A DNA stretch of 64,000 nucleotides from Pseudomonas muyukensis. GTDB lineage: Bacteria > Pseudomonadota > Gammaproteobacteria > Pseudomonadales > Pseudomonadaceae. The stretch spans positions 1,872,001 through 1,936,000 of the forward strand of contig NZ_CP077073.1 in NCBI RefSeq assembly GCF_019139535.1. Reading direction: 5' to 3'. Below the pieces are notes generated by a model. The model did no database searches. It had not been told where the DNA came from and saw nothing but the letters and a program-made list of their open reading frames with translations. Positions 8,495 to 18,860 of this stretch are shown here, piece after piece (position 1 is the stretch's first letter; each line of letters begins with the position of its first letter). The position numbers and the translations under genes are program-made.

Positions 8495-9460
8495 ATGCGC
8501 GCGCTACCTCTCCTGTCGCTGCTGCTCGGCAGCAGCCTGACGGTGCAGGCACTGGCGGCCAACTCCTCGCCTGAGGCGAGCGAGTGGCTGAACAAGCTGG
8601 CACGGGCCGAACAGGCGCAGAGTTACCAGGGCGCCTTCGTCTACGAACGCAACGGCAGCTTCTCAACCCACGATATCTGGCATCGCGTCCAGGACGGCAA
8701 AGTCAGCGAGCGGCTGTTGCAGCTCGACGGCTCGGCCCAGGAAATCGTGCGGGTCGATGGCAAGGTGCAATGCGTCAGTGGCGAGCTGGCCAGCGGTGTA
8801 GGCACGCCCCCCGATTCCGCGCCGCGCGTGCTCGATCCCCTGAAACTGATGAGCTGGTACGACCTGGGCGTGGCGGGCAAGTCACGCGTCGCCGGGCGCG
8901 ACGCGGTGATCGTCACGCTGACCCCGCGCGACCAGCATCGCTACGCCTTCGAATTGCACCTGGACCGCCGTTCCGGCCTGCCGCTGCGCTCGTTGATGCT
9001 CAACGACAAGGGCCAGTTGCTCGAGCGTTTCCAGATGACCCGCCTGGACACCGACACCTTGCCCAGCGACGCCGACCTCACGGCCAGCGCCGCCTGCAAG
9101 CCGGTCGAGCGAGGCGCTTCCAGTGCGGCCATGGCCGTTGCCGGCTGGCGCTCGGACTGGCTGCCGCCGGGCTTCGAACTGGTCAACAGCGCGCAGCGTC
9201 GTGATCCCTCGAGCAAGCGCACGGTCAGCAGCCTGATGTACGACGACGGCCTGGCCCGCTTCTCGGTGTTCCTCGAGCCCATCGGCAACGAGTCCGGCGT
9301 GGACACCCGTGCCCAGCTCGGCCCGACCGTTGCCGTTTCGCGACGGCTGAACACCCCCAAAGGCAAGGTGATGGTCACGGTGGTCGGGGAGATCCCGTTG
9401 GGTACCGCCGAGCGCGTCGCCCTGTCGATGCGGGCCCAGGATGCTCAGGCACGGCAATGA
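8495..9460 (+). CDS. mucB: Periplasmic regulator MucB (RseB family)
   Basis: A 321-residue exported protein. The signal peptide occupies about residues 1-22 (hydrophobic LLSLLLGSSLTVQALAA). The RseB-type N-terminal lipid-sensing domain (LNKLARAEQAQSYQGAFVY) and a C-terminal domain starting near residue 205 follow. MucB binds the periplasmic tail of MucA and blocks its cleavage; misplaced lipopolysaccharide relieves this. AGTAAGGAGG precedes the start, and the gap to mucA is 12 bp. Confidence 0.95.
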   Translation: MRALPLLSLLLGSSLTVQALAANSSPEASEWLNKLARAEQAQSYQGAFVYERNGSFSTHDIWHRVQDGKVSERLLQLDGSAQEIVRVDGKVQCVSGELASGVGTPPDSAPRVLDPLKLMSWYDLGVAGKSRVAGRDAVIVTLTPRDQHRYAFELHLDRRSGLPLRSLMLNDKGQLLERFQMTRLDTDTLPSDADLTASAACKPVERGASSAAMAVAGWRSDWLPPGFELVNSAQRRDPSSKRTVSSLMYDDGLARFSVFLEPIGNESGVDTRAQLGPTVAVSRRLNTPKGKVMVTVVGEIPLGTAERVALSMRAQDAQARQ

Positions 9461-9627
9461 CGGCACAGCCTTTGACAGCTCTTGTTACACAGAGCTGACA
9501 TGAAATTAAAGCATTGTCATTTGCAATCCAGCCGCAAATTTTCTATAGGTCAGGCTTCTCGGAGTCTGGCCTTTCCTGCGTTTGCAGGGACCTTACTGCT
9601 AACTACGCTCGTTGTGACGGGAGCCGT
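9461..9627 (+). promoter_or_regulatory. mucB-mucD spacer with hairpins and possible internal promoter
   Basis: The 167-bp gap is too short for the mucC gene that P. aeruginosa has here. It contains AGCTCT (9477-9482) paired with AGAGCT (9491-9496), a perfect TTGACA at 9472-9477 with only a weak -10 (TGACAT, 9496-9501), and a second hairpin CCTGC-GTTT-GCAGG at 9575-9588 in the mucD leader. An internal promoter or processing signal for mucD is possible, not shown. Confidence 0.35.
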
Positions 9628-11061
9628 ATGTCAATACCACGCTTGAAAACCTACCTATCGATGTTCGCCGCCGTGCTCATGCTCGGCCAGGTGCTCAGCG
9701 CCCAGGCCGAGGAGTCCCTGCCGGACTTTACCACCCTGGTCGAGCAGGCCTCGCCGGCGGTGGTCAACATCAGTACCAAGCAAAAGTTGCCGGACCGCCG
9801 CGTCGCCGCCGGGCAGATGCCCGACCTCGAAGGCCTGCCGCCGATGTTCCGCGAGTTCTTCGAGCGCAACATGCCGCAGCAACCACGTTCGCCCCGCGGC
9901 GACCGCCAGCGTGAGGCCCAGTCGCTGGGCTCGGGCTTCATCATTTCCAGCGACGGCTACGTGCTGACCAACAACCACGTGGTCGCCGACGCCGACGAGA
10001 TCATCGTCCGCCTGTCCGATCGCAGCGAGCTGCAGGCCAAGCTGGTCGGCACCGACCCACGCACCGACGTGGCCCTGCTCAAGGTCGAGGGCAAGAACCT
10101 GCCGATCGTCAAGCTGGGCGATTCGGAAAAACTCAAGGTCGGTGAGTGGGTATTGGCCATCGGTTCGCCGTTCGGCTTCGACCACTCGGTGACCAAGGGC
10201 ATCGTCAGCGCCAAGGGGCGCACCCTGCCCAACGACACCTACGTGCCGTTCATCCAGACCGACGTGGCCATCAACCCGGGCAACTCCGGTGGCCCGCTGT
10301 TCAACATGAAAGGCGAGGTGGTGGGCATCAACTCGCAGATCTTCACCCGCTCCGGCGGCTTCATGGGCCTGTCGTTCGCCATCCCGATCGACGTGGCGCT
10401 GGATGTGTCCAACCAGCTGAAGAAAGACGGCAAGGTCAGCCGCGGCTGGCTGGGCGTGGTGATCCAGGAGGTCAACAAGGACCTGGCCGAGTCGTTCGGC
10501 CTGGACAAGCCGGCCGGCGCGCTGGTGGCCCAGGTGCTGGAAGACGGCCCGGCAGCCAAGGGCGGCCTGCAGGTGGGCGACGTGATCCTGAGCATGAACG
10601 GCCAGCCGATCGTCATGTCCGCCGACCTGCCGCACCTGGTGGGCAGCCTCAAGGATGGCGCCAAGGCCAAGCTTGAGATCATCCGCAACGGCAAGCGCCA
10701 GAACCTCGACATCACCGTTGGTGCCTTGCCAGAAGAGGATGCCGACATTGGCACCGGCGGCCAGGGTGGCGCCGAGCGCAGCAGCAATCGCCTGGGCGTT
10801 TCGGTCACCGACCTGACGGCCGAGCAGAAAAAGTCCCTGGAGCTCAAGGGCGGCGTGGTCATCAAGGAAGTCCAGGACGGCCCGGCAGCGTTGATCGGCC
10901 TGCGTCCGGGCGATGTCATCAGCCACCTGAACAACCAGGCGATCATCTCGGCCAAGCAGTTCACCGAAATCGCCAAGGAGCTGCCGAAGAACCGTTCGGT
11001 GTCGATGCGCGTGCTGCGTCAGGGGCGCGCCAGCTTCATCACCTTCAAACTGGCTGAATAA
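9628..11061 (+). CDS. mucD: Periplasmic serine protease MucD (DegP/HtrA family)
   Basis: A 477-residue periplasmic protease and chaperone that degrades misfolded envelope proteins and dampens AlgU activation. The signal peptide ends at about VLSAQA (residue 27). The catalytic triad is His117 (TNNHVVAD), Asp147 (RTDVALLKV) and Ser220 (NPGNSGGPLF). Two PDZ domains follow, at about residues 270-365 and 385-475. The ATG at 9628, giving a clean signal peptide, is preferred over a 38-residue upstream extension. A strong terminator follows. Confidence 0.96.
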   Translation: MSIPRLKTYLSMFAAVLMLGQVLSAQAEESLPDFTTLVEQASPAVVNISTKQKLPDRRVAAGQMPDLEGLPPMFREFFERNMPQQPRSPRGDRQREAQSLGSGFIISSDGYVLTNNHVVADADEIIVRLSDRSELQAKLVGTDPRTDVALLKVEGKNLPIVKLGDSEKLKVGEWVLAIGSPFGFDHSVTKGIVSAKGRTLPNDTYVPFIQTDVAINPGNSGGPLFNMKGEVVGINSQIFTRSGGFMGLSFAIPIDVALDVSNQLKKDGKVSRGWLGVVIQEVNKDLAESFGLDKPAGALVAQVLEDGPAAKGGLQVGDVILSMNGQPIVMSADLPHLVGSLKDGAKAKLEIIRNGKRQNLDITVGALPEEDADIGTGGQGGAERSSNRLGVSVTDLTAEQKKSLELKGGVVIKEVQDGPAALIGLRPGDVISHLNNQAIISAKQFTEIAKELPKNRSVSMRVLRQGRASFITFKLAE

Positions 11062-11078
11062 GCGGGTTCTGAAGTAGG

Positions 11079-11107
11079 AAAAGGGCAGCTTCGGCTGCCT
11101 TTTTTTC
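11079..11107 (+). terminator. Rho-independent terminator of the algU operon
   Basis: GGCAGC-TTCG-GCTGCC stem-loop with a stable tetraloop, followed by seven T residues, 20 bp after the mucD stop codon. Confidence 0.9.
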
Positions 11108-11163
11108 GTAAAGCAAACAATCAGCCCCTGTTCCAGGTGGGCGTCATCCATCCATCGCGTTGC

Positions 11164-11244
11164 CTGCTTCGCCAGCAAGGCTGGCTCCTACGCGACCGGG
11201 CAGGCTGCAAATGCTGTAGGAGCCGGCCTTGCCGGCGAACACGG
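11164..11244. repeat. REP pair (family B) between mucD and lepA
   Basis: TTCGCCAGCAAGGCTGGCTCCTAC and, after about 24 bp, TGTAGGAGCCGGCCTTGCCGGCGAACAC form two inverted REP halves, each a small hairpin, that can also pair with one another. Related to the 4949-5231 units. Confidence 0.8.
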
Positions 11245-11347
11245 GCGCAACTGATAGAGGAATCTCCCATATCCCCGCAGCTTGAGGTACAATTCCCGGC
11301 TATTTTTCGGCGGGCGTCCGGCTCGCAGCCTTTTCGAGTGTTGACCC

Positions 11348-13147
11348 GTGAGTGATTTGAGTCATATCCGCAATTTCTCCATCATCGCCCACATCGACCA
11401 TGGCAAGTCGACGCTGGCCGACCGTTTCATCCAGATGTGCGGTGGCCTGTCGGCGCGCGAAATGGAAGCCCAGGTCCTCGACTCCATGGACCTGGAGCGC
11501 GAACGCGGCATCACCATCAAGGCCCACAGCGTCACGCTCAACTACAAGGCGCAGGACGGCAAGGTCTACCAGCTGAACTTCATCGACACCCCCGGCCACG
11601 TCGACTTCACCTACGAAGTCTCGCGTTCGCTGGCGGCCTGTGAAGGCGCGCTGCTGGTGGTCGATGCCGGTCAAGGCGTCGAGGCCCAGTCCGTGGCCAA
11701 CTGCTACACCGCCATCGAGCAGGGCCTGGAAGTCATGCCGGTGCTGAACAAGATGGACCTGCCCCAGGCCGACCCGGACCGCGTCAAGGACGAGATCGAG
11801 AAGATCATCGGCATCGACGCCACCGACGCCGTGGCTTGCAGCGCCAAGAGCGGCATGGGCGTGGACGAGGTGCTCGAGCGCCTGGTGCAGACCATCCCCG
11901 CGCCAGAGGGTGATATCGACGCGCCGCTGCAGGCGCTGATCATCGACTCCTGGTTCGACAACTACCTGGGCGTGGTCTCCCTGGTGCGCGTGCGCCACGG
12001 CCGCGTCAAGAAAGGCGACAAGATCCTGGTCAAGTCCACCGGCAAGGTGCACCTGGTCGACAGCGTGGGTGTGTTCACCCCGAAACACACCCAGACCGCC
12101 GACCTGAAGGCCGGTGAAGTGGGCTTCATCATCGCCAGCATCAAGGACATTCACGGCGCGCCGGTGGGCGACACCCTGACCCTGTCCAACACCCCGGAAG
12201 TCGAAGTGCTGCCGGGCTTCAAGAAGATCCAGCCACAGGTCTATGCCGGCCTGTTCCCGGTCAGCTCCGACGACTTCGAGGACTTCCGCGACGCCCTGCA
12301 GAAGCTGACCCTGAACGACTCGTCGCTGCAATACATGCCGGAAAGCTCCGACGCCCTGGGCTTCGGCTTCCGCTGCGGCTTCCTCGGCATGCTGCACATG
12401 GAGATCATCCAGGAGCGCCTGGAGCGCGAATACGACCTGGACCTGATCACCACCGCGCCAAGCGTGATCTACGAGCTCGAGCTCAAGACCGGCGAAACCA
12501 TCGTCGTCGACAACCCATCGAAGCTGCCGGACGTCTCGTCCGTCACCGACTTCCGCGAGCCGATCGTCACCGCGACCATCCTGGTGCCGCAGGAGCACCT
12601 GGGCAACGTCATCACCCTGTGCATCGAGAAACGCGGCGTGCAGCGCGACATGCAGTTCCTCGGCAGCCAGGTGCAGGTGCGCTACGACATGCCGATGAAC
12701 GAGGTGGTGCTGGACTTCTTCGACCGTCTCAAGTCCACCAGCCGCGGCTACGCGTCGCTGGACTACCATTTCGACCGCTACCAGTCGGCCAACCTGGTCA
12801 AGCTGGATGTGCTGATCAACGGCGACAAGGTCGATGCCCTGGCTCTGATCGTGCACCGCGACAACGCCGCCTACAAAGGCCGTGCGTTGACCGAAAAGAT
12901 GAAGGAACTGATCCCTCGGCAAATGTTCGACGTGGCGATCCAGGCAGCCATTGGCGGCCAGATCATCGCGCGGACGACCGTCAAGGCGCTCAGAAAGAAC
13001 GTACTGGCCAAGTGCTACGGCGGTGACGTCAGCCGTAAGAAGAAACTGCTGGAGAAGCAGAAGGCCGGTAAGAAACGCATGAAACAGGTGGGTAACGTGG
13101 AGATTCCACAGGAAGCCTTCCTCGCCGTGCTCAGGTTGGATAGCTAG
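11348..13147 (+). CDS. lepA: Elongation factor 4 (LepA) GTPase
   Basis: A 599-residue ribosome-associated GTPase that back-translocates or remodels stalled ribosomes. The G domain is at the N-terminus: G1 [10 protein letters not shown] (about residues 14-23), G3 DTPGHVDF and G4 NKMDLP. The EF-G-like domains II, III and V and the LepA-specific C-terminal domain ([22 protein letters not shown]) follow. Length matches the family. The stop codon is 5 bp before lepB, so the two form an operon. Confidence 0.97.
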   Translation: MSDLSHIRNFSIIAHIDHGKSTLADRFIQMCGGLSAREMEAQVLDSMDLERERGITIKAHSVTLNYKAQDGKVYQLNFIDTPGHVDFTYEVSRSLAACEGALLVVDAGQGVEAQSVANCYTAIEQGLEVMPVLNKMDLPQADPDRVKDEIEKIIGIDATDAVACSAKSGMGVDEVLERLVQTIPAPEGDIDAPLQALIIDSWFDNYLGVVSLVRVRHGRVKKGDKILVKSTGKVHLVDSVGVFTPKHTQTADLKAGEVGFIIASIKDIHGAPVGDTLTLSNTPEVEVLPGFKKIQPQVYAGLFPVSSDDFEDFRDALQKLTLNDSSLQYMPESSDALGFGFRCGFLGMLHMEIIQERLEREYDLDLITTAPSVIYELELKTGETIVVDNPSKLPDVSSVTDFREPIVTATILVPQEHLGNVITLCIEKRGVQRDMQFLGSQVQVRYDMPMNEVVLDFFDRLKSTSRGYASLDYHFDRYQSANLVKLDVLINGDKVDALALIVHRDNAAYKGRALTEKMKELIPRQMFDVAIQAAIGGQIIARTTVKALRKNVLAKCYGGDVSRKKKLLEKQKAGKKRMKQVGNVEIPQEAFLAVLRLDS

Positions 13148-13152
13148 GTCCT

Positions 13153-14007
13153 ATGTCGCTAAATTTCCCGCTGTTGCTCGTCATCGCCGTTGCCGTCTGC
13201 GGTCTGTTGGGTCTGCTCGACCTGCTGTTCCTGGCCCCGCGCCGGCGCGCGGCGATCGCCAACTACCAGGGCAGCGTCAGCCAGCCCGAACTGGCCGTGG
13301 TCGAACGCCTGAACAAGGAGCCCTTGCTGGTTGAGTACGGCAAGTCGTTCTTCCCGGTGCTGTTCATCGTGCTGGTGCTGCGCTCGTTCCTGGTGGAGCC
13401 GTTCCAGATCCCGTCGGGTTCGATGAAGCCGACGCTGGAAGTGGGCGACTTCATCCTGGTGAACAAGTTCTCCTACGGCATCCGCCTGCCGGTGATCGAC
13501 AAGAAGGTCATCGAGGTCGGCGACCCGCAGCGCGGGGATGTGATGGTGTTCCGCTATCCCAGCGACCCGAACGTCAACTACATCAAGCGTGTGGTCGGCC
13601 TGCCGGGCGACGTGATCCGCTACACCAGCGACAAGCGCCTGTACGTCAACGGCCAGTCGATTGCCGAGCAGTTGGTCGGCAGCGAGCCGGGCACGCTGGG
13701 CAGCGCCGAGCTGTACAAGGAGAAACTCGGCGAGGCCGAGCACCTGATCCGCAAGGAAATGACCCGCTACCGCATGCCGCCGGACCAGCAATGGACCGTG
13801 CCGGCGGGTCACTACTTCATGATGGGTGACAACCGCGACAACTCCAACGACAGCCGTTTCTGGGACGATCCGAACATTCCCAAGGAACTGCACGGCATGG
13901 TTCCGGACCGCAACATCGTCGGCAAGGCTTTCGCGGTCTGGATGAGCTGGCCGGAGCCGAAACTCAGCCACTTCCCGAACCTGTCGCGGGTCGGGCTGAT
14001 CCATTGA
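13153..14007 (+). CDS. lepB: Signal peptidase I
   Basis: A 284-residue inner-membrane serine protease that cleaves signal peptides of exported proteins. N-terminal membrane helices lie at about residues 4-28 and 66-82. The catalytic dyad is Ser90 (PSGSMKPTL) and Lys145 (YIKRVVGLPGD), and the family box GDNRDNSNDSR is near residue 220. It follows lepA directly, as in most gammaproteobacteria. Confidence 0.96.
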   Translation: MSLNFPLLLVIAVAVCGLLGLLDLLFLAPRRRAAIANYQGSVSQPELAVVERLNKEPLLVEYGKSFFPVLFIVLVLRSFLVEPFQIPSGSMKPTLEVGDFILVNKFSYGIRLPVIDKKVIEVGDPQRGDVMVFRYPSDPNVNYIKRVVGLPGDVIRYTSDKRLYVNGQSIAEQLVGSEPGTLGSAELYKEKLGEAEHLIRKEMTRYRMPPDQQWTVPAGHYFMMGDNRDNSNDSRFWDDPNIPKELHGMVPDRNIVGKAFAVWMSWPEPKLSHFPNLSRVGLIH

Positions 14008-14168
14008 GTAACGACGGCGCTGTCCACGGACGGCGCCGCTTGCATTTATGACATAGGCTGTGTTCTCAGGGAGCGAGGGCTTTCGCCGTTGCCGGCGCAG
14101 GACCACAGTCAAACCGTCTTTCAGGATGTTGATTTGAACAACGCGTTGAACATTGCCGGGGTGGCCCC

Positions 14169-14858
14169 ATGAGTGCTTCCCTTGACCGCCTGGAGCGCAA
14201 GCTCGGCTACACCTTCAAGAACCAGGACCAGATGCTGCTGGCCCTGACCCATCGCAGCTATGCCGGGCGCAATAACGAGCGCCTGGAATTCCTCGGCGAT
14301 GCCATCCTCAATTTCGTGGTCGGCGAGGCGCTGTTCGAGCGCTTTCCACAGGCCCGCGAAGGCCAGCTGTCGCGCCTGCGCGCACGCCTGGTCAAGGGTG
14401 AGACCCTGGCCCGCCTGGCCCGTGGCTTCGACCTGGGCGAGTACCTGCGCCTGGGGTCGGGCGAGCTCAAGAGCGGTGGTTTCCGTCGCGAGTCGATCCT
14501 TGCCGACGCCCTCGAGGCGCTGATCGGTGCGATCTACCAGGACGCCGACATGCAGACCGCCCGCGAGCGCATCCTGGCCTGGCTGACCGACGAGTTCGAC
14601 GGCCTCACGCTCGTCGACACCAACAAGGACCCCAAGACCCGCCTGCAGGAGTTCCTGCAGTCGCGTGCCTGCGACCTGCCGCGCTACGAAGTGGTGGATA
14701 TCCAGGGCGAACCGCACTGCCGGACCTTCTTCGTCGAATGCGAAGTGGTGCTGCTGAACAAGAAAAGCCGTGGGCAGGGCGTCAGCCGGCGTATCGCCGA
14801 GCAGGTCGCCGCTGCCGCCGCATTGATCGCCCTGGGCGTGGAGAATGGCAATGACTGA
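14169..14858 (+). CDS. rnc: Ribonuclease III
   Basis: A 229-residue endonuclease that processes double-stranded RNA, including rRNA precursors. The signature [13 protein letters not shown] with catalytic acidic residues is at about residues 36-48. A second acidic cluster [15 protein letters not shown] lies near residue 115, and a double-stranded-RNA-binding domain occupies about 153-225. The stop codon overlaps the start of era. A 161-bp gap separates it from lepB; P. aeruginosa has a small DUF4845 gene in that place, absent here. Confidence 0.97.
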   Translation: MSASLDRLERKLGYTFKNQDQMLLALTHRSYAGRNNERLEFLGDAILNFVVGEALFERFPQAREGQLSRLRARLVKGETLARLARGFDLGEYLRLGSGELKSGGFRRESILADALEALIGAIYQDADMQTARERILAWLTDEFDGLTLVDTNKDPKTRLQEFLQSRACDLPRYEVVDIQGEPHCRTFFVECEVVLLNKKSRGQGVSRRIAEQVAAAAALIALGVENGND

Positions 14859-15753
14859 GAACACTTCGACCCGCTGCGGCTATGTCGCCATCGTCGGTCG
14901 CCCCAACGTGGGCAAGTCCACGCTGCTCAACCACATCCTCGGGCAGAAGCTGGCGATCACCTCGCGCAAGCCGCAGACCACCCGCCACAACATGCTCGGC
15001 ATCAAGACCGAAGGTGACGTGCAGGCGATCTACGTCGACACCCCCGGCATGCACAAGGCCAACGACAAGGCCCTGAACCGCTACATGAACCGCAATGCCT
15101 CGGCGGCCCTGAAGGACGTCGACGTGGTCATTTTCGTGGTCGACCGTACCAAGTGGACCGACGAGGACCAGCTTGTGCTGGAGCGTGTGCAGTACGTGAC
15201 CGGCCCGCTGATCATCGCGGTCAACAAGACCGACCGCATGGAAGAGAAGGCCGAGCTGATCCCGCACTTGCAATGGCTGCAGGAGCAACTGCCGAACGCC
15301 GAAGTGATGCCGATTTCCGCGCAGCAGGGGCACAACCTCGAAGCGCTGGAAGCCCAGATCGCCAAGCACCTGCCGGAAAACGAGCACTTCTTCCCCGAAG
15401 ACCAGATCACCGACCGTAGCAGCCGTTTCCTCGCCGCCGAGCTGGTACGCGAGAAAATCATGCGCCAGCTCGGTGCCGAGCTGCCGTACCAGATCACCGT
15501 GGAGATCGAGGAATTCAAGCAGCAGGGCCATGTGCTGCACATCCATGCGCTGATCCTGGTCGAGCGTGACGGGCAGAAGAAAATCATCATTGGCGACAAG
15601 GGCGAGCGTATCAAGCGCATCGGTTCCGAGGCGCGCAAGGACATGGAAGTGCTGTTCGACTCCAAGGTCATGCTCAACCTGTGGGTGAAGGTCAAGGGCG
15701 GCTGGTCCGACGACGAACGCGCCCTGCGCTCGCTGGGTTACGGCGACCTGTAA
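14851..15753 (+). CDS. era: GTPase Era
   Basis: A 300-residue GTPase needed for 30S ribosome assembly. The N-terminal G domain has [15 protein letters not shown] and NKTD; the C-terminal KH domain has [14 protein letters not shown] for binding the 3' end of 16S rRNA. Two in-frame ATG codons exist, at 14845 and 14851. GTGGAG ends only 1 nt before the first but 7 nt before the second, so I use 14851. It overlaps rnc by 8 bp, a sign of translational coupling. Confidence 0.96.
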   Translation: MTENTSTRCGYVAIVGRPNVGKSTLLNHILGQKLAITSRKPQTTRHNMLGIKTEGDVQAIYVDTPGMHKANDKALNRYMNRNASAALKDVDVVIFVVDRTKWTDEDQLVLERVQYVTGPLIIAVNKTDRMEEKAELIPHLQWLQEQLPNAEVMPISAQQGHNLEALEAQIAKHLPENEHFFPEDQITDRSSRFLAAELVREKIMRQLGAELPYQITVEIEEFKQQGHVLHIHALILVERDGQKKIIIGDKGERIKRIGSEARKDMEVLFDSKVMLNLWVKVKGGWSDDERALRSLGYGDL

Positions 15754-15780
15754 GCCTGTCCCGAGCGAATCTGCTCTCCC

Positions 15781-15898
15781 TGTAGGAGCGGCCTTGTGTC
15801 GCGAAAAGGGCCGCGCAGCGGCCGCAAAATTTCAGCGTCGATACGCAGATTGCTGGGGCTGCCTTGCAGCCCTTTCGCGACACAAGGCCGCTCCTACA
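15781..15898. repeat. REP inverted pair (family A) between era and recO
   Basis: TGTAGGAGCGGCCTTGTGTC followed by GCGAAAAGGG is repeated in inverse orientation at the other end (CCCTTTCGCGACACAAGGCC...CTACA), making a cruciform of about 30-bp arms with about 60 bp between, including a smaller GGCCGC/GCGGCC hairpin. Same family as 22391, 25031, 31416 and 41233. Confidence 0.88.
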
Positions 15899-15930
15899 GG
15901 GCTGCGACGCTTTCGGTCTGAGTGATACCC

Positions 15931-16614
15931 ATGGACCAGCCCACCCCCCAACCTGCCTACGTGCTGCACAGCCGCGCCTACAAGGAAACCAGCGCGCTGG
16001 TGGACTTCCTCACCCCTCAGGGGCGAGTGCGAGCGGTGCTGCGCCGGGCGCGGGGCAAGGGTGGCAGCTTGGTGCGCCCGTTCGTGCCGCTGGACGTCGA
16101 ACTGCGCGGGCGGGGCGAGCTGAAGAACGTCGGTCGCCTGGACAGCAGCGGTATCGCTGCCTGGCTGCACGGCGACGCGCTGTTCAGCGGCCTCTACCTC
16201 AACGAACTGCTGATGCGCCTGCTGCCCGCCGAGGCGCCGCATCCGGCGCTGTTCGAGCACTACACCCTGACCCTGCAGGCCCTGGCCGCCGGTCGGCCGC
16301 TGGAGCCGCTGCTGCGCTCGTTCGAATGGCGCCTGCTGGACGAGCTGGGCTATGCCTTCGCCCTGGATCACGACGCCAACGGCCTGCCGGTGGTCGGCGA
16401 TGGCCTGTACCGCTTGCAGGTGGACGCAGGCCTTGAGCGCGTCGAGCTGTTCCAGCCCGGCCTGTTCAAGGGGGCCGAGCTGCTGGCCCTGGCCCAGGCC
16501 GAGTGGGAGGCTCCGGGCGCGTTGCTTGCCGCCAAGCGCCTGATGCGCCAGGCCCTGGCGGTGCACCTGGGGCCCAAGCCGCTGGTCAGCCGGGAACTGT
16601 TTCGCAAGCGCTGA
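15931..16614 (+). CDS. recO: DNA repair protein RecO
   Basis: A 227-residue recombination mediator of the RecFOR pathway that loads RecA on SSB-coated single-stranded DNA. The N-terminal OB fold begins [19 protein letters not shown], followed by [14 protein letters not shown]. The helical C-terminal half starts at [11 protein letters not shown]. The zinc-finger cysteines seen in some RecO proteins are absent, as is common in gammaproteobacteria. The ATG at 15931 is used; a GTG nine bases upstream is also in frame. Confidence 0.93.
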   Translation: MDQPTPQPAYVLHSRAYKETSALVDFLTPQGRVRAVLRRARGKGGSLVRPFVPLDVELRGRGELKNVGRLDSSGIAAWLHGDALFSGLYLNELLMRLLPAEAPHPALFEHYTLTLQALAAGRPLEPLLRSFEWRLLDELGYAFALDHDANGLPVVGDGLYRLQVDAGLERVELFQPGLFKGAELLALAQAEWEAPGALLAAKRLMRQALAVHLGPKPLVSRELFRKR

Positions 16615-16658
16615 TCAGCACGTATGCTGTCGACCTCAACCCTCAGGAGTGCCCCTTC

Positions 16659-17399
16659 GTGACTCACAGCAACCGCATGCTTCTCGGCGTCAACATCGAC
16701 CACGTGGCGACCCTGCGCCAGGCCCGGGGCACCCGCTATCCGGACCCGGTCAAGGCCGCCCTGGACGCCGAGGAGGCGGGTGCCGATGGCATCACCGTGC
16801 ACCTGCGCGAAGACCGCCGGCATATTCAGGAGCGCGACGTGCTGTTGCTCAAGGACGTGCTGCAGACCCGCATGAACTTCGAGATGGGCGTCACCGAAGA
16901 AATGATGGCGTTCGCCGAGAAGATCCGTCCGGCGCACATTTGCCTGGTGCCGGAAACCCGCCAGGAATTGACCACCGAAGGCGGCCTGGACGTTGCCGGC
17001 CAAGAAGCACGCATCAAGGCCGCGGTGGAGCGCCTGGCGCGCACCGGCGCCGAGGTGTCGCTGTTCATCGACGCCGACGAACGGCAGATCGAGGCCTCGC
17101 GCCGTGTCGGCGCCCCCGCCATCGAGTTGCACACTGGCCGCTACGCCGATGCCCAAAGCCCGAGCGAAGTGGCCGACGAGTTGCAGCGCATCAAGGATGG
17201 CGTGGCCTTCGGCGTCGGCCAAGGGCTGATCGTCAATGCCGGCCATGGCCTGCACTACCACAACGTCGAGGCGGTGGCGGCAATCCAGGGCATCAACGAG
17301 CTGAACATCGGCCATGCGCTGGTGGCCCATGCGCTGTTCGTCGGCTTCAAGGCCGCGGTGGCCGAGATGAAAGCGCTGATCGTCGCGGCCTCGCGCTAA
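16659..17399 (+). CDS. pdxJ: Pyridoxine 5'-phosphate synthase
   Basis: A 246-residue TIM-barrel enzyme that joins 3-amino-2-oxopropyl phosphate and deoxyxylulose 5-phosphate to make pyridoxine 5'-phosphate in the DXP-dependent vitamin B6 pathway. Visible motifs are [38 protein letters not shown] and GHGLHYHNV. The start is a GTG at 16659, 10 nt after an AGGAG, giving [12 protein letters not shown]; no ATG fits as well. It ends the lepA-to-pdxJ run. Confidence 0.95.
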   Translation: MTHSNRMLLGVNIDHVATLRQARGTRYPDPVKAALDAEEAGADGITVHLREDRRHIQERDVLLLKDVLQTRMNFEMGVTEEMMAFAEKIRPAHICLVPETRQELTTEGGLDVAGQEARIKAAVERLARTGAEVSLFIDADERQIEASRRVGAPAIELHTGRYADAQSPSEVADELQRIKDGVAFGVGQGLIVNAGHGLHYHNVEAVAAIQGINELNIGHALVAHALFVGFKAAVAEMKALIVAASR

Positions 17400-17408
17400 G
17401 CCAGTCGG

Positions 17409-17465
17409 GGGGCAAGCCCGCAGCCACAAGCACTGGTTTGCGCCTTGTGGGAGCGGGCTTGCCCC
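17409..17465. repeat. REP hairpin (family C) between pdxJ and sensor kinase
   Basis: GGGGCAAGCCCGC (17409-17421) pairs with GCGGGCTTGCCCC (17453-17465), and just inside CCACAAG (17424-17430) pairs with CTTGTGG (17444-17450). It sits between two convergent genes and could act as a bidirectional mRNA end. Confidence 0.8.
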
Positions 17466-17474
17466 GCCATGCAG

Positions 17475-18860
17475 TCACTCGGCCTTGAAGACCAGGGTAA
17501 ACCGCGTTGGCCCAGCGGCCTGGCTGCTCACCTCGACGCGCCCACCATGCAACTGCATGATCGATTTCACGATCGCCAAACCCAGCCCGGTGCCGCCCTC
17601 CAGCCTTGAACGCCCGGCGCCTGCTCGGTAGAAGCGCTCGAACAGGTGCGGCAGGTGCGCCTCGCCGATACCTGTGCCCTGGTTCTCTACCCATACGGCC
17701 ATCTCGTTGCCTTGTCGCTCGATGCCAACGGCCACCGGCTTGCCCTGCGGGCCATGGCGTATCGCATTGCTCAGCAGGTTGGACAGGGCGCGCTGGAACA
17801 TCAGCTTGTCGGCCAGCGCCGTGCCCCAGCCTTGCAGGTGCAGGGAAATCCCCTTGAGTTCGGCGCTGCAGGCGAACAGCTCGCTGACCCGGGCCACCTC
17901 GTCTGCCAGCGCCACCGGTACCAGCGCCACCTGGGTTTGCGGCTGGCTGACCTGGGCGAGGAACAGCATGTCGTTGATGATGCGGCTGAGCCGGGTCAGT
18001 TCCTCGACGCTGTCTTCCAGCGCCTCGCGGTACTTGTCGCCATCGCGCTCGCGGGCCAGGGTGACCTGGGCCTTGCCCATCAGGTTGCCGATCGGCGTGC
18101 GCAGTTCATGGGCCAGGTCATCGGAAAACTGCGTCAGCTGGCGCACGCCCTGGTCGAGGCGATCGAGCATCACGTTGATGGCCCGGGCCAGCTCGGCCAG
18201 CTCCGCCGGCAGGCCGCTGTCGGGCAGGCGGTGGGCGAGGTCGTGGGCCGAGACCTGTCCGGCGATCCGGCGAAAGTGGCGCAGTGGTCGCAGGCCGCGT
18301 TGCACCAGCTTCCAGGCGGCGATGCCGATCAGCAGCAGCAGCAGCGGCAGGGCCAGCAGGGTCGAGTGCAGGTAGGCTTGCAGCAGGCTGTTGTCGTCGC
18401 GGCGGTTGAGCGACATCAGCACCCTGACCGGGGTGTCGTCGCGCAGGCGCATCAGGCGGCTGGCGGTGAGGATCTGGTTGTCGTCGCCGTCGCGCCAGGC
18501 GTGAAAAGTCAGCCGGTTGTCGGCATCCAGGGCCAGCAGGTGCTGCGACTGCAACGCCGGGCCCAGGCTGAGCAGGGCCGGGTGGCGGCCGTTGACCGCC
18601 AGCACGCTGAGGCTGAGGTTGTCATGGCCCATGACCAGGTCGAGCAGCGGGTGGGCGCGGGCGCCGAGGTCGTCGCTGCGCAGGTCGACCCGCAGGTTGT
18701 GCTCGACCTGCTGCATCTTGCGCGCCAGGTCCTTGCGCGCGCGGCTGTCCAGTTCGTGGTCGAGGGCGAACACCGCCAGGGTGGCGAGCAGCAGCACCAG
18801 CGCCGCGCCCATCAGGGTGACGGTCAGGCCCAGGCGCAGCGACAGGCTCGAGCGCTTCAC
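17475..18860 (-). CDS. Heavy-metal-type sensor histidine kinase
   Basis: A 461-residue inner-membrane kinase. Membrane helices lie at about residues 12-34 and 166-186 around a periplasmic sensor domain. A HAMP linker follows, then the phospho-acceptor His251 ([16 protein letters not shown]), N box [13 protein letters not shown], and G boxes ENQGTGIG and [18 protein letters not shown]. The TPIGNL form after the His is typical of the CusS/CzcS/CopS heavy-metal family. The start is a GTG whose bases overlap the regulator's stop codon (GTGA), so the pair is translationally coupled. The metal cannot be told from the sequence; copper or zinc are likely. Confidence 0.85.
   Translation of the reverse strand: MKRSSLSLRLGLTVTLMGAALVLLLATLAVFALDHELDSRARKDLARKMQQVEHNLRVDLRSDDLGARAHPLLDLVMGHDNLSLSVLAVNGRHPALLSLGPALQSQHLLALDADNRLTFHAWRDGDDNQILTASRLMRLRDDTPVRVLMSLNRRDDNSLLQAYLHSTLLALPLLLLLIGIAAWKLVQRGLRPLRHFRRIAGQVSAHDLAHRLPDSGLPAELAELARAINVMLDRLDQGVRQLTQFSDDLAHELRTPIGNLMGKAQVTLARERDGDKYREALEDSVEELTRLSRIINDMLFLAQVSQPQTQVALVPVALADEVARVSELFACSAELKGISLHLQGWGTALADKLMFQRALSNLLSNAIRHGPQGKPVAVGIERQGNEMAVWVENQGTGIGEAHLPHLFERFYRAGAGRSRLEGGTGLGLAIVKSIMQLHGGRVEVSSQAAGPTRFTLVFKAE

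Noticed and set aside
9514..9627. N-terminal extension of MucD by 38 residues
   Set aside because: It would bury the signal peptide behind a non-secretory stretch and uses no ribosome site; the ATG at 9628 gives a normal export signal.
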